Shown: piece after piece, positions 19,626-29,782 of the stretch
Numbering within the stretch: position 1 is the stretch's first letter
Layout of the letters: every line of letters begins with the position of its first letter
Assembly: GCF_000153325.1 (NCBI RefSeq)
Contig: NZ_CH724143.1
Span: 526,396-590,395, forward strand
DNA from: Photobacterium sp. SKA34
GTDB taxonomy: Bacteria; Pseudomonadota; Gammaproteobacteria; Enterobacterales; Vibrionaceae
Reading direction: 5' to 3'
DNA length: 64,000 nt
Program-made: the position numbers and the translations under genes
The notes under the pieces: generated by a model
Told to the model about the DNA's origin: nothing
The model's input: the letters and a program-made list of their open reading frames with translations, nothing else
Databases searched by the model: none

Positions 19626-21794
19626 ATGAGTTTAACTCAAAATTTAACGAACAAAGCAGCACCTAATAATAGTGATGAAATAGATCTTGGTAAGCTATTT
19701 GGCATCTTAGTTGATAACCGTTGGAATATTATTGTTATCACCTTATTCTTTACTTTTATTGGTATTGCTTACGCACTTCTCGCTACACCAATTTATAAAG
19801 CCGATGCCTTAATTCAAGTTGAACAAAAAAGCACAGGAATGCCAGCCCTTGGTGGTGACATGGCTGATCTTTTCTCTTCTGAATCAACCGCCACTACTGA
19901 AATCGAAATTATTAAGTCTCGTATGGTATTAGGTGAAACCGTCGATAAACTAAATTTAACGATTGTTGCTACCCCTAATTACATGCCCGTTATCGGAAAA
20001 GGCTTGGCAAGACTTACAGGAGACAGCGAATCCATTGCTGTTTCTCGATTCCTTTTACCTGATTCAGCGCTACAAAATGGTTATGTATTAACGGTTACTA
20101 ACAGTAAAGACGGTGATTACACGTTAGCAAATAAAGATGGCCGAGATGTATTAAAAGGACAAGTCGGTAAGCTGGCTGAAAATAAAGGTATTAGCTTACT
20201 AGTCACCGATGTGAACGCAAAAAATGATGCGACGTTTACCTTAAGCAAAATTAGCCGATTGGATGCGATTCAAGGTTTACAACGTGATTTATCAGTGAGC
20301 GAGCGAGGAAAGCAAACTGGTATTCTTCAGCTTTCAATGACAGGCGAGAATCGCACTAAAATAAAAGAGATATTAAATGACATCAGTCAGAATTACTTTT
20401 TACAAAATGTAGAGCGGAATTCCGCCGAAGCTGAAAAAAGTTTAGTGTTTCTAAAAAAACATTCACCTGAAATTAAAAACCAATTAAATAATGCTGAAGA
20501 TAAACTTAATCATTATCGTCAATTAAATGAATCAGTGGACCTTAATTTAGAAGCGAAATCAGCATTAGAAGTGATGGTGAATGTTGAATCACAATTAAAC
20601 GAATTAACCTTTAAAGAAAGTGATATTTCACAGCGATTCACGAAAGAGCACCCAGCATACATCGCTTTATTGGATAAGCGTAAAACCTTGTTATCAGAGA
20701 AAGCACGCTTAAATAAACGTGTAGAGAAACTACCGAAAACACAGCAAGAAATTTTACGCTTAACCCGTAACGTTGAAGTAAATCAGGAAATTTATGTTGA
20801 ATTGTTAAACAAAGTTCAAGAGCTGAGCATTGTAAAAGCGAGTACTGTGGGTAACGTGCGTATTCTAGATTCAGCACAAAGCTATTCACAGGCAGTGAAA
20901 CCGAAAAAAGCCTTAATTGTTGTTCTTGCAACACTACTAGGTGGCATGTTGTCGGTTACTATTTCTTTACTTAGCGCAGCGTTCCATAAAGGGGTTGAAA
21001 CGCCAGATCAAATTGAAGAAATTGGCTTACCTGTTTATGCTTCAATCCCATTATCTGACTCACAAACCGAGCTACTGAAAAAGCAAAAAGGTAAAAACTT
21101 AACGGTAGAGCAAACCTTGTTAAGTGTTTATAACCCCGCAGATTTATCGGTTGAAGCACTGCGTAGTTTACGTACAAGCTTGCACTTTGCGATGATGGAA
21201 GCAAAAAATAACGTGCTAATGGTATCTGGCCCGAGCCCTGGTATTGGTAAATCGTTTGTATCTGTAAACCTTGCCTCAGTGATTGCAAAAGCAGGGCAAA
21301 AAGTTTTAATTATTGATGCTGATATGCGAAAGGGCCGAATGGAAACACAATTATGTACTGACAATAAACCGGGTTTATCTGATTACTTATGTGGCAAACA
21401 AGACTTTAGCCATGTTGTCCGTGAAACAGGTGTGAGCGGTTTAGAATTTATACCTCGTGGTGACACGCCGCCAAACCCATCAGAGTTGATAATGCATCCG
21501 CGTTTTAAAGCATTAATCGAGTGGGCAGGTCAGCATTACGATATGTTGATTGTGGATACTCCCCCTATATTAGCTGTAACAGATGCTGCTATTGTTGGCG
21601 CCCATGTAGGAACCACCTTATTAGTGGGACGATTTGAGCAAAATACCGTTAAAGAAATCGAGGTTGCTAAACAACGCTTTGAACAAAATGGCATTGAAGT
21701 GAAAGGCTTTATTCTTAACGCCATTGTCCGTAAAGCAAGTAGCACCTACGGCGGAAATTACGGCTACTATAATTACAGCTACGACAGTAAGTAA
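19626..21794 (+). CDS. wzc: Wzc-type polysaccharide co-polymerase / bacterial tyrosine kinase, copy 2
   Basis: The 722-residue protein has the layout of copy 1: N-terminal Wzz domain, periplasmic coiled coil and second membrane segment (KALIVVLATLLGGMLSVTIS). The kinase domain has Walker A (GPSPGIGKS, about residues 534-542), Walker A' (VLIIDADMRKGR) and Walker B (MLIVDTPP). A C-terminal cluster of six tyrosines ends the protein. It is closer to enterobacterial Wzc than copy 1 by eye. It lies 57 bases after the broken wza and upstream of the sugar operon leader. It should govern polymer length and export. Confidence 0.93.
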   Translation: MSLTQNLTNKAAPNNSDEIDLGKLFGILVDNRWNIIVITLFFTFIGIAYALLATPIYKADALIQVEQKSTGMPALGGDMADLFSSESTATTEIEIIKSRMVLGETVDKLNLTIVATPNYMPVIGKGLARLTGDSESIAVSRFLLPDSALQNGYVLTVTNSKDGDYTLANKDGRDVLKGQVGKLAENKGISLLVTDVNAKNDATFTLSKISRLDAIQGLQRDLSVSERGKQTGILQLSMTGENRTKIKEILNDISQNYFLQNVERNSAEAEKSLVFLKKHSPEIKNQLNNAEDKLNHYRQLNESVDLNLEAKSALEVMVNVESQLNELTFKESDISQRFTKEHPAYIALLDKRKTLLSEKARLNKRVEKLPKTQQEILRLTRNVEVNQEIYVELLNKVQELSIVKASTVGNVRILDSAQSYSQAVKPKKALIVVLATLLGGMLSVTISLLSAAFHKGVETPDQIEEIGLPVYASIPLSDSQTELLKKQKGKNLTVEQTLLSVYNPADLSVEALRSLRTSLHFAMMEAKNNVLMVSGPSPGIGKSFVSVNLASVIAKAGQKVLIIDADMRKGRMETQLCTDNKPGLSDYLCGKQDFSHVVRETGVSGLEFIPRGDTPPNPSELIMHPRFKALIEWAGQHYDMLIVDTPPILAVTDAAIVGAHVGTTLLVGRFEQNTVKEIEVAKQRFEQNGIEVKGFILNAIVRKASSTYGGNYGYYNYSYDSK

Positions 21795-22010
21795 CTTTTT
21801 AATAGCTTTAGAAAGTCGCTAGTTGTTGTTGTCTTAGTATGGTTAATATCAGTTTGAAAAATGAACGTTCAAATAGAGTTATCATGTGAAAAGAATGACA
21901 TAACTATCACTTACAGATAGGATACCTTTCCTGATTGGAAATGATATAATACTCTTAAAAATACGACTGGAAAGATTTAGCTGCTAATTGGTAATAGCAT
22001 ATAACCAATG

Positions 22011-22022
22011 GGCGGTAGCGTG
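22011..22022 (+). promoter_or_regulatory. ops element of the sugar operon
   Basis: GGCGGTAGCGTG is an exact match to the ops core of E. coli JUMPstart elements. Upstream, TTGGTAATAGC and ACCAATG occupy the positions of the JUMPstart TGGTAGCT and AGCCAGG blocks. RfaH recruitment is inferred from the known system. Confidence 0.88.
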
Positions 22023-22152
22023 TCTGTATCAGGCTAATTGGTGGTATTTCTAGCCTAGAAATGTTGTAGTATGATATATGAGTTAGATTGATTATGATTT
22101 TTAGGATCTATTCCCTTAAAAGCACTAAATCTCAGCCTTTATATGATTTTTC

Positions 22153-22185
22153 AAAACATTAGCTTATAAAGCTAGTGTTTTTTTT
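22153..22185 (+). terminator. Intrinsic terminator in the operon leader (possible attenuator)
   Basis: Eleven-base arms (AAAACATTAGC and GCTAGTGTTTT, one G-T wobble), a 7-base loop and eight T residues make a good terminator. It lies 130 bases after the ops core and 93 bases before the tviB-type start, so read-through would be needed for operon expression. Confidence 0.8.
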
Positions 22186-22278
22186 ATGCCTCAAAATTGG
22201 CAAAAATCGTCTCATGGCAATCAAAAGTCTGACGATAAAGAGTTAAAAATTCAATTCAATTATAGAATGGAAATAACA

Positions 22279-23559
22279 ATGAAATATTCTTTAGAGAATA
22301 CAAAAATTGGTATCATAGGCCTAGGTTATGTTGGATTACCATTAGCCGTTGAATTTGGTAAAAAACAGCAAACATTAGGCTTTGATATTAATGTAAAGCG
22401 TGTTGCTCAACTTCTCGATGGCAATGACTTTACATTGGAGTGTACATCTGAAGAGTTATCAGAAGCTACCTTACTTGAATACAGCGCTAATATTGAAGAT
22501 CTAAAAAAATGTAATGTTTATATTGTAACGGTTCCAACACCGATTGATGAATATAAACAACCAGATTTAACACCTTTAGTTAAAGCTTCTGAAACGTTGG
22601 GTAAAGTGTTAAAAGTGAATGATGTCGTCATTTATGAATCTACGGTTTACCCTGGCGCTACAGAAGAAGTATGTATTCCTGTGTTAGAAAGTGTTTCTGG
22701 TTTAACTTTCAATAAAGATTTTTATGCAGGTTATTCACCTGAACGTATTAACCCTGGAGATAAAGAGCATCGTGTTACGACAATCAAAAAAGTAACATCA
22801 GGATCAACACCTGAAATTGCAGAATATGTAGATGCGATTTATCGCCAAATAATAGTTGCTGGTACTCATAAAGCATCTTCAATTAAAGTTGCTGAGGCAG
22901 CAAAAGTTATTGAGAACACGCAGCGTGATTTGAATATTGCTTTAATTAATGAGCTTGCAGTAATTTTTAATAAACTTGGTATTGATACTGAAGAAGTATT
23001 AAAAGCGGCAGGAACTAAATGGAATTTCTTACCGTTCCGCCCAGGATTAGTTGGCGGACACTGTATTGGTGTTGACCCTTATTACCTTACTCATAAGGCG
23101 CAAGCTATTGGTTACCATCCTGAAGTTATTCTAGCTGGACGCCGTATTAACGATAGTATGGGGTCTTATGTCGTTTCTCAATTAGTAAAAGCGATGCTGC
23201 AAAAGTCGATACTTGTTAAAGGTGCAGACATTCTTATTATGGGTTTGACGTTTAAAGAGAATTGTCCTGATCTTCGCAATACTCGAGTGGTTGATATTAT
23301 CAGTGAGCTTTCTGAATATAATACCAATGTTGATATTTATGATCCTTGGATTTGTCCTAAAGAAGCAAAGAATGAATACGATGTCGATGTGTTAACTGAT
23401 AAACCAAATAAGCAATACGATGCTGTAATTGTTGCGGTTGCACATGATAAATTTAAAGCTATGACTATTGAAGAATATCAAGCGTTAACAAAAAAAGAGT
23501 CCGTAATTTATGACCTTAAATACGTACTCGATACTTCAGTTTCTGATATTCGTTTATAA
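22279..23559 (+). CDS. tviB: UDP-N-acetylglucosamine/galactosamine 6-dehydrogenase (TviB/WbpO type)
   Basis: A 426-residue UDP-sugar dehydrogenase that oxidises C6 of a UDP-HexNAc to the uronic acid with two NAD+. NAD motif IGLGYVGLP is near residues 11-19 and catalytic Cys262 is in [11 protein letters not shown]. Almost the whole sequence parallels TviB of the Vi antigen locus. The ATG at 22279 is preferred because the family starts there; the frame runs 31 codons upstream without homology. Together with the next gene it should make UDP-GalNAcA. Confidence 0.92.
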   Translation: MKYSLENTKIGIIGLGYVGLPLAVEFGKKQQTLGFDINVKRVAQLLDGNDFTLECTSEELSEATLLEYSANIEDLKKCNVYIVTVPTPIDEYKQPDLTPLVKASETLGKVLKVNDVVIYESTVYPGATEEVCIPVLESVSGLTFNKDFYAGYSPERINPGDKEHRVTTIKKVTSGSTPEIAEYVDAIYRQIIVAGTHKASSIKVAEAAKVIENTQRDLNIALINELAVIFNKLGIDTEEVLKAAGTKWNFLPFRPGLVGGHCIGVDPYYLTHKAQAIGYHPEVILAGRRINDSMGSYVVSQLVKAMLQKSILVKGADILIMGLTFKENCPDLRNTRVVDIISELSEYNTNVDIYDPWICPKEAKNEYDVDVLTDKPNKQYDAVIVAVAHDKFKAMTIEEYQALTKKESVIYDLKYVLDTSVSDIRL

Positions 23560-23608
23560 TATTAATTAATAATAGGTAGCCATTTAAGTAATTAAATGGC
23601 TTTTTATC

Positions 23609-24631
23609 ATGACAAAATACGAACAGATTAATAAAGAATTATTAGCGTCACCAAAGACGTGGTTAATAACAGGTGTAGCTGGTTTTATCGGCTCAAACTT
23701 ATTAGAAAAATTGCTTAAACTTAATCAGACTGTGGTAGGTCTAGATAACTTTGCAACAGGCCATCAACACAACTTAGATGAAGTAAAAAGCTTAGTTACA
23801 GAACTCCAATGGGATCGCTTTACCTTCATTGAAGGTGACATTCGAGATTATAAAACATGTCAATTAGCTGTTAAAGATGTTGATTATGTATTACATGAAG
23901 CGGCATTAGGTTCTGTTCCTCGTTCGATTAATGATCCTCTGACTACTGATTCTGTAAATATCGGTGGTTTTTTGAATATGCTAACCGCATCTAAAGAAGA
24001 ACAAGTAAAAAGCTTTACTTATGCTGCATCTAGTTCAACATATGGCGATCACCCAGCATTACCTAAAGTTGAAGAAAATATTGGTAATCCACTATCTCCG
24101 TATGCGGTTACTAAATATGTAAATGAACTTTATGCTGGCGTATTTGCACGAACATATGGTTTTAAAACTATTGGATTACGTTATTTTAATGTATTCGGAA
24201 AGCGCCAAGAACCAAATGGCGCTTATGCTGCGGTTATTCCTAAATGGACATCTGCCATGATTAATAATGAAGAAGTTTTTATTAATGGTGATGGTGAAAC
24301 TAGTCGTGATTTTTGTTTTATCGAAAATACAGTACAAATGAATATTTTGGCAGCAACAGCGTCTGAAGAAGCTAAAGATAGTGTATATAACGTAGCTGTA
24401 GGTGATCGTACTACACTTAATGATTTATATCGTTCAATTCAATCTGCGTTAGCTGAAAATAATATTTCACATACGATTGAACCTACTTATCGTGATTTCC
24501 GTGCTGGCGATGTCCGCCATTCTCAAGCTGATATCACAAAAGCAACAAATCAGCTTGGCTATCAGCCTGAATATCGAATATTTGCAGGGATTAGCAAAGC
24601 AATGCCTTGGTATAAAAAGTTCTTAGGATAA
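23609..24631 (+). CDS. wbpP: UDP-N-acetylglucosamine/uronate C4-epimerase (WbpP/TviC type)
   Basis: The 340-residue short-chain dehydrogenase-type epimerase has an N-terminal extension before the NAD motif TGVAGFIGS, typical of WbpP/TviC. The active-site segment [10 protein letters not shown] provides the serine and SPYAVTKY the Tyr-Lys pair. It interconverts the gluco and galacto forms of UDP-HexNAc or its uronic acid. It follows the dehydrogenase by 49 bases, the same pair as tviB-tviC and wbpO-wbpP, indicating a GalNAcA residue in the polymer. Confidence 0.92.
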   Translation: MTKYEQINKELLASPKTWLITGVAGFIGSNLLEKLLKLNQTVVGLDNFATGHQHNLDEVKSLVTELQWDRFTFIEGDIRDYKTCQLAVKDVDYVLHEAALGSVPRSINDPLTTDSVNIGGFLNMLTASKEEQVKSFTYAASSSTYGDHPALPKVEENIGNPLSPYAVTKYVNELYAGVFARTYGFKTIGLRYFNVFGKRQEPNGAYAAVIPKWTSAMINNEEVFINGDGETSRDFCFIENTVQMNILAATASEEAKDSVYNVAVGDRTTLNDLYRSIQSALAENNISHTIEPTYRDFRAGDVRHSQADITKATNQLGYQPEYRIFAGISKAMPWYKKFLG

Positions 24632-24639
24632 TTATTGAT

Positions 24640-25719
24640 ATGAAAATTTTAGTTACTGGTGGTGCTGGTTTTATTGGCTCGGCTGTAGTTCGTCATATTA
24701 TAAATAATACCCAAGACAGTGTTGTTAACGTTGATAAATTAACTTACGCAGGTAATTTAGAATCATTACTTACTGTTGAAAATAATAATCGTTATGAATT
24801 TGAGCAAGTAGATATTTGTGATCGTTCTGAGTTAGATCGCGTGTTTGCTGAGCATCAACCCGATGCAGTAATGCATTTAGCCGCTGAAAGTCATGTTGAC
24901 CGTTCTATTGATGGTCCTGCGGCATTTATTGAAACTAATATCGTTGGTACCTATACCATCCTAGAAGCCACTCGTGCTTACTGGGGTCAGTTAGACCAAA
25001 CACGTAAGACTACATTTCGTTTTCACCATATTTCTACTGATGAAGTGTATGGTGATTTGGAAGATACTAATGATTTGTTCACTGAAACAACGTCGTATGA
25101 GCCATCAAGCCCGTATTCAGCCTCGAAAGCATCAAGCGATCATTTAGTGCGTGCATGGTTACGTACTTATGGCCTTCCATCAATTGTGACTAATTGTTCA
25201 AATAACTATGGTCTGTACCATTTCCCTGAAAAACTGATCCCTCTTATAATTTTGAATGCTCTAGATGGAAAAAATCTACCCGTCTACGGTGATGGTGCGC
25301 AAATCCGAGACTGGTTATACGTAGAAGATCATGCATCAGCACTTTATACAGTAGTAACTAAAGGTGAAGTTGGTGAGACTTACAATATTGGTGGCCACAA
25401 TGAAAAAGCCAATATTGAAGTTGTTAGAACTATTTGTTCTCTACTCGAAGAGTTAGTGCCAAATAAACCTGACGGTGTTGAGCAATACCAAGATTTGATC
25501 ATTCATGTCAAAGATCGTCCAGGTCATGATGTTCGTTATGCAATCGATGCATCCAAGATTGAACGTGAATTAGGTTGGAAGCCAGCAGAGACATTTGAAT
25601 CGGGGATTCGTAAAACTGTTGAGTGGTATTTGAATAATAAAACATGGTGGAGCCGAGTATTAGATGGCTCATACAGTTTTGAACGTTTAGGCACAACAGT
25701 TAATAAGGAAGTGAACTAA
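24640..25719 (+). CDS. rmlB: dTDP-glucose 4,6-dehydratase
   Basis: This 359-residue enzyme makes dTDP-4-keto-6-deoxyglucose, the second step of dTDP-L-rhamnose synthesis. The NAD motif [11 protein letters not shown] is at the N-terminus. The active site is seen as STDEVYGD (Thr, Asp, Glu) and SPYSASK (Tyr, Lys). It is eight bases after the epimerase gene and abuts rmlA. A diverged fragment of a second rmlB lies at the end of the locus. Confidence 0.96.
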   Translation: MKILVTGGAGFIGSAVVRHIINNTQDSVVNVDKLTYAGNLESLLTVENNNRYEFEQVDICDRSELDRVFAEHQPDAVMHLAAESHVDRSIDGPAAFIETNIVGTYTILEATRAYWGQLDQTRKTTFRFHHISTDEVYGDLEDTNDLFTETTSYEPSSPYSASKASSDHLVRAWLRTYGLPSIVTNCSNNYGLYHFPEKLIPLIILNALDGKNLPVYGDGAQIRDWLYVEDHASALYTVVTKGEVGETYNIGGHNEKANIEVVRTICSLLEELVPNKPDGVEQYQDLIIHVKDRPGHDVRYAIDASKIERELGWKPAETFESGIRKTVEWYLNNKTWWSRVLDGSYSFERLGTTVNKEVN

Positions 25720-26592
25720 ATGAAAGGAATCATTTTAGCTGGTGGATCTGGCACTCGTCTTTACCCTATTACTCGAGGTGTTTCTAAACAGCTATTGCCA
25801 ATTTACGACAAACCAATGGTTTTCTATCCGCTATCTACACTGATGTTAGCAGGTATTAAAGACATCCTTATTATTACAACGCCTGAAGATAATAATAGCT
25901 TTCGTCGCTTGTTAGGTGATGGTTCTGATTTTGGTATCACTTTAGAATATGCTATTCAACCTTCTCCTGATGGTCTAGCACAAGCATTTTTAATTGGTGA
26001 AGACTTTATTGGTGATGATAGTGTCTGCCTTGTTCTTGGTGATAATATTTTCTATGGCCAATCTTTTAGTAAAACCTTGTTAAACGCAGCTGCTCGTGAA
26101 AATGGAGCTACGGTATTTGGTTATCAAGTACATGACCCTGAACGTTTTGGTGTCGTTGAATTTGATAGTGAAATGAAAGCTATTTCAATTGAAGAGAAGC
26201 CAGCGGAACCAAAATCAAACTATGCTGTTACTGGGTTATATTTCTATGATAATCGAGTTGTTGAAATGGCTAAAAAAGTTAAGCCATCACATCGTGGCGA
26301 GCTTGAAATTACTACCTTAAATGAAATGTATCTAAACGATGGCTCGTTGAATGTTGAGTTGTTAGGGCGCGGTTTTGCTTGGCTAGATACGGGCACGCAT
26401 GAAAGTTTACAGCAAGCTTCTTCTTTTGTTGAGACAATTCAAAATGTTCAAGGTTTAAAGGTTGCTTGCTTGGAAGAGATTGCTTGGCGAAATGGCTGGC
26501 TAACGACTGAACAGGTACAAGAGTTAGCAAAACCAATGATGAAAAATGAATACGGTCAGTACTTGATACGTATAACTTCTGAAATTAAATAA
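25720..26592 (+). CDS. rmlA: Glucose-1-phosphate thymidylyltransferase
   Basis: A 290-residue nucleotidyltransferase joining dTTP and glucose-1-phosphate to dTDP-glucose, the first rhamnose step and the usual feedback point for dTDP-rhamnose. The signature [20 protein letters not shown] and the metal-binding LGDNIFYG are present. The length is standard. Its ATG directly follows the rmlB stop, with a GGAAG-type ribosome site inside the end of rmlB. Confidence 0.97.
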   Translation: MKGIILAGGSGTRLYPITRGVSKQLLPIYDKPMVFYPLSTLMLAGIKDILIITTPEDNNSFRRLLGDGSDFGITLEYAIQPSPDGLAQAFLIGEDFIGDDSVCLVLGDNIFYGQSFSKTLLNAAARENGATVFGYQVHDPERFGVVEFDSEMKAISIEEKPAEPKSNYAVTGLYFYDNRVVEMAKKVKPSHRGELEITTLNEMYLNDGSLNVELLGRGFAWLDTGTHESLQQASSFVETIQNVQGLKVACLEEIAWRNGWLTTEQVQELAKPMMKNEYGQYLIRITSEIK

Positions 26593-26605
26593 GAGTTGAT
26601 TTCTT

Positions 26606-27496
26606 GTGAAAGTATTAATTACTGGTAGCAATGGTCAAGTAGGAAGCTGTTTAGTAAAACAGCTACAAAACTGCACCAATACCGAAATTTTAGCTGTTGA
26701 CCGAACAGAATTAGACATCACTTCAAAATCTGATGTTATAAAAATAGTTGATGAATTTAAGCCTAATATTATCATCAATGCTGCAGCTCATACTGCTGTA
26801 GATAAAGCTGAAACAGAAATTGAGTTATCTTTTTCGATTAATCGTGACGGTCCATTATATCTAGCACAAGCTGCTGAAAATATCGGTGCTGCGTTATTAC
26901 ATATTTCGACTGATTATGTTTTTGCTGGAGACAAAGAGGGGACTTATTCTGAAACTGATACTGTTGATCCGCAAGGCGTGTACGGTACAAGTAAGTTAGC
27001 TGGTGAAATTGCCGTTCTTGAAGCATGTTCACGTACAATTATATTGCGAACAGCTTGGGTATTTGGTGAAAAAGGGAATAATTTTGTTAAGACCATGCTT
27101 CGATTAGCACAACAGCGAAATGAATTGAGTATTGTTGATGATCAATTTGGCGGCCCTACTTATGCTGGTGATATTGCCGGAGCGCTAATTATTATAGCTA
27201 AGAATATAATGATTCAAGGTGCTGATTTCGATAGTAGTAAGTATGGTATTTATCATTTTTCTGGTTTCCCTCACACAAGTTGGTGTGGGTTTGCTCAAAA
27301 GATTTTTAATAAGGCTGTTGAGCAAGGAGTATTGAATAAAGCGCCGTTGGTTAAAGGAATTAACACTGCAGATTATCCAACACCAGCTAAGCGACCAGCA
27401 AACTCAAAGCTTGATACGAAAAAAATTATTGAGATATTTTCTGTTCAAGTCAGTGATTGGGAACGAGCTTTAAATAAGTTATCTAATTACCAATAA
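26606..27496 (+). CDS. rmlD: dTDP-4-dehydrorhamnose reductase
   Basis: The 296-residue final enzyme reduces dTDP-4-keto-L-rhamnose to dTDP-L-rhamnose. It has TGSNGQVGS at the N-terminus, then STDYVFAG and YGTSKLAGE for the catalytic Thr/Tyr/Lys. It begins with GTG (26606) at the position of the conserved family start; no ATG is nearby. It lies 13 bases after rmlA. Confidence 0.95.
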   Translation: MKVLITGSNGQVGSCLVKQLQNCTNTEILAVDRTELDITSKSDVIKIVDEFKPNIIINAAAHTAVDKAETEIELSFSINRDGPLYLAQAAENIGAALLHISTDYVFAGDKEGTYSETDTVDPQGVYGTSKLAGEIAVLEACSRTIILRTAWVFGEKGNNFVKTMLRLAQQRNELSIVDDQFGGPTYAGDIAGALIIIAKNIMIQGADFDSSKYGIYHFSGFPHTSWCGFAQKIFNKAVEQGVLNKAPLVKGINTADYPTPAKRPANSKLDTKKIIEIFSVQVSDWERALNKLSNYQ

Positions 27497-27515
27497 TTAT
27501 TAGAGAAGAAATAAC

Positions 27516-28067
27516 ATGAAAGTAATTGAGACAGAAATCCCAGATGTGAAAATTATTGAGCCCAGTGTCTTTGGTGATGAGCGTGGTTTTTTCATGGAAA
27601 CATGGAACCAAAAGAAATTTGAAGAATTAGTGGCAGGCAGACCAACAAGATTTGTACAAGATAACCATTCTAAATCTAAAAAAGGTATTTTACGCGGCCT
27701 ACATTATCAGACAGAGAACACTCAAGGTAAATTAGTGCGCGTTGTCTCTGGTGAGGTATTTGATGTGGCAGTCGATATCCGCAAAGATTCAGCAACATTT
27801 GGTAGATGGGTTGGAGTGTATCTATCTGCTGAAAACAAGCGCCAATTGTGGGTACCAGAAGGTTTTGCTCATGGGTTTTATGTTACCAGTGATGAAGCGG
27901 AATTTGTTTATAAGTGCACTGATTATTATAATCCATCTGCTGAACACTCTATTTTATGGAACGATAATTACCTTAAAATAGAATGGCCTATAGAAGGTGA
28001 AGTTATTGTATCTGAGAAGGATAAGGCTGGTAACTATTTTGACGATGAGCATATTAAATGTCTTTAG
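27516..28067 (+). CDS. rmlC: dTDP-4-dehydrorhamnose 3,5-epimerase
   Basis: A 183-residue cupin enzyme that inverts C3 and C5 to give dTDP-4-keto-L-rhamnose. RGLHYQ carries the catalytic histidine, and VDIRKDSATFG and PEGFAHGF are family motifs. Length is standard. Order rmlB-A-D-C completes the rhamnose set. Its last ten bases overlap the start of the flippase gene, suggesting translational coupling. Confidence 0.96.
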   Translation: MKVIETEIPDVKIIEPSVFGDERGFFMETWNQKKFEELVAGRPTRFVQDNHSKSKKGILRGLHYQTENTQGKLVRVVSGEVFDVAVDIRKDSATFGRWVGVYLSAENKRQLWVPEGFAHGFYVTSDEAEFVYKCTDYYNPSAEHSILWNDNYLKIEWPIEGEVIVSEKDKAGNYFDDEHIKCL

Positions 28068-29284
28068 TGAAAAATAGCTTATGGACTATGTCATCAATAG
28101 TAATACCTACAATAGTTGTTATCCCTACTTTAGGTGTTATTGCTAGAATCCTTGGAGTTGAATTATTTGGTATATATACACTAATATTTGCAATCTATGG
28201 TTATGCTAGTTTATTTGATCTTGGACTATCAAGATCACTTGTTAGGTGTGTATCTATAAATAGAGATTCATTAATAGATACAAAAGAGTATGTGTATACA
28301 GCAGGTTCTTTTGTGTTTTCTTTAGGGCTCGTAATTGGTTTATCCTTGTATTTTAATTCTGATACATTAACAGAACTACTAAACGTAAATAAGGATTATT
28401 ATCATCAGGTATCTTTATCAATAAAGATTATGAGTGTATTTATTCCATTCTTACTATTAAATTTGATTGTTATATCTTATTTAGAGGGAATGGAAAGGTT
28501 TAAAGAATTAAGTATCTTAAAAACTATAATTAATATTTTACTATCATTATCACCATTTTTATTTATATTGAAAACTAGCTCAATTGTTTATGGTATTTTG
28601 GGGCTATGTTTAGCTAGAGTTATAAGTTTAATTATTGTATATATCTATATTAAGAAAGATTTTAAAAATATAAAGGTGAAGTTTTTTGATTTGGTAAAAT
28701 TTAAAAAGTTAATTTTCTTTGGTGGATGGTTGACTATAAGTAATATTATTAATCCTATAATGACATACTTTGATAGATTTATTTTATCCTCATTAGCTGG
28801 TTCTAATTATTTAGCATTGTATATAGCTCCATCGGAAGTTGTATCTAAATTACTACTAATTCCTAACTCTGTTGGTAGGGTGTTATTTCCTAAATTATCT
28901 AGAGATAATGACTTTAATTTGAATGATATATATATGTATATGTCATTGATCTCTATTTTTGTAGCACTTCCATTTTTTATTTTCCCAACTGAAATAATTT
29001 CAATTTGGTTAGGAAGTGGGTATGAAAAAACAGGATTAACATTACGTATATTATTAATTGGATTTGTTTTTAATGCAATATCCCAAATACCATATAGTTT
29101 TATTCAAGCTAAAGGTTATTCAAAATTAACGGCAAAAATACATTTATGTGAGGTATTGCCATATCTTTTATTATTATATTTTTTAGTTAAATCTTATTCT
29201 TATAATGGCGCAGCAGTAGCGTGGTGTTTAAGAGTTACTATTGATTTTTTTATATTAATATATTTTTATAAGAAGTTAAAATAA
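28058..29284 (+). CDS. wzx: Wzx-type oligosaccharide flippase
   Basis: The 408-residue protein is highly hydrophobic with about 12 membrane segments and the layout of the MATE/MOP polysaccharide transporter family. An N-terminal segment with VIARILGVELFGIY and LFDLGLSRSLVR is typical of Wzx. It should flip the undecaprenyl-linked repeat unit across the inner membrane. The DNA is much more AT-rich than the rml genes before it, usual for the serotype-specific core of such loci. Confidence 0.88.
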   Translation: MSLVKNSLWTMSSIVIPTIVVIPTLGVIARILGVELFGIYTLIFAIYGYASLFDLGLSRSLVRCVSINRDSLIDTKEYVYTAGSFVFSLGLVIGLSLYFNSDTLTELLNVNKDYYHQVSLSIKIMSVFIPFLLLNLIVISYLEGMERFKELSILKTIINILLSLSPFLFILKTSSIVYGILGLCLARVISLIIVYIYIKKDFKNIKVKFFDLVKFKKLIFFGGWLTISNIINPIMTYFDRFILSSLAGSNYLALYIAPSEVVSKLLLIPNSVGRVLFPKLSRDNDFNLNDIYMYMSLISIFVALPFFIFPTEIISIWLGSGYEKTGLTLRILLIGFVFNAISQIPYSFIQAKGYSKLTAKIHLCEVLPYLLLLYFLVKSYSYNGAAVAWCLRVTIDFFILIYFYKKLK

Positions 29285-29782
29285 CAATAAAGATAAAAAA
29301 CCGTTTATTATAGACACTTAGTTATAGATTTATTTTTACTTAATTTTATATTATTAAATATAAATTAAACATTCCTATAGTTAGACTTTTTATTAAGTAA
29401 ACTTAAAGTGACTTATTCCAAAAAACTTAGTTGTAATTAAACTAAAGTTATTCAATATATTGATTATTTGATTATTTGATTATTTGATTATTTGATTATT
29501 TGATTATTTGATTATTTGATTATTTGATTATTTGATTATTTGATTATTTGATTATTTGATTATTTGATTATTTGATTATTTGATTGTAACTATTTAAATT
29601 TTATATTAATCGGGTTTAGGTATTATCTTTGTAAAATTATTTCTTCAGATTGAGTTTTTATTTTTAGTATCAATATTTTTAGCGCAATAAAAAATTCTAT
29701 TAATTCATATTTGTATAGTTATCTGATAGGTTAGATTGTACTGGCTATTATAAATATTATTACGTTATGAGATTTGATTTAT
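29285..29782. other. Non-coding AT-rich stretch between wzx and wzy
   Basis: About 500 bases with no gene in any frame, dominated by an octanucleotide repeat (29461-29585, below). Both sides of the repeat are very AT-rich and could hold a promoter for the polymerase gene. There is no clear intrinsic terminator. Confidence 0.6.
29461..29585 (+). repeat. Octanucleotide tandem repeat, about 15.6 copies
   Basis: Fifteen exact copies of TGATTATT run from 29461 to 29580, followed by a partial copy TGATT. No copy differs from the unit. All frames of the array on the plus strand are closed by TGA or cannot be part of a gene, so it is non-coding. It ends about 200 bases before the polymerase gene. 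Confidence 0.97.

Larger units (their letters stand above)
21795..22278 (+). promoter_or_regulatory. Leader of the sugar-nucleotide operon (JUMPstart, attenuator)
   Basis: These 484 bases hold no credible gene. They contain JUMPstart-like sequence ending in an exact ops core (22011-22022) and an intrinsic terminator (22153-22185), given separately. The order ops, then terminator, then first gene fits an RfaH-controlled antitermination leader. An in-frame ATG at 22186 directly after the T-run extends the first reading frame, but its peptide does not resemble the enzyme family. Confidence 0.7.

Noticed and set aside
22186..22278. N-terminal extension of the TviB-type dehydrogenase
   Set aside because: It begins right after a terminator T-run and has no resemblance to the family; the start at 22279 has a GGAA site and matches homologues.
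29461..29585. CRISPR array
   Set aside because: The units are 8 bases and directly adjacent without spacers, and no cas gene is present.
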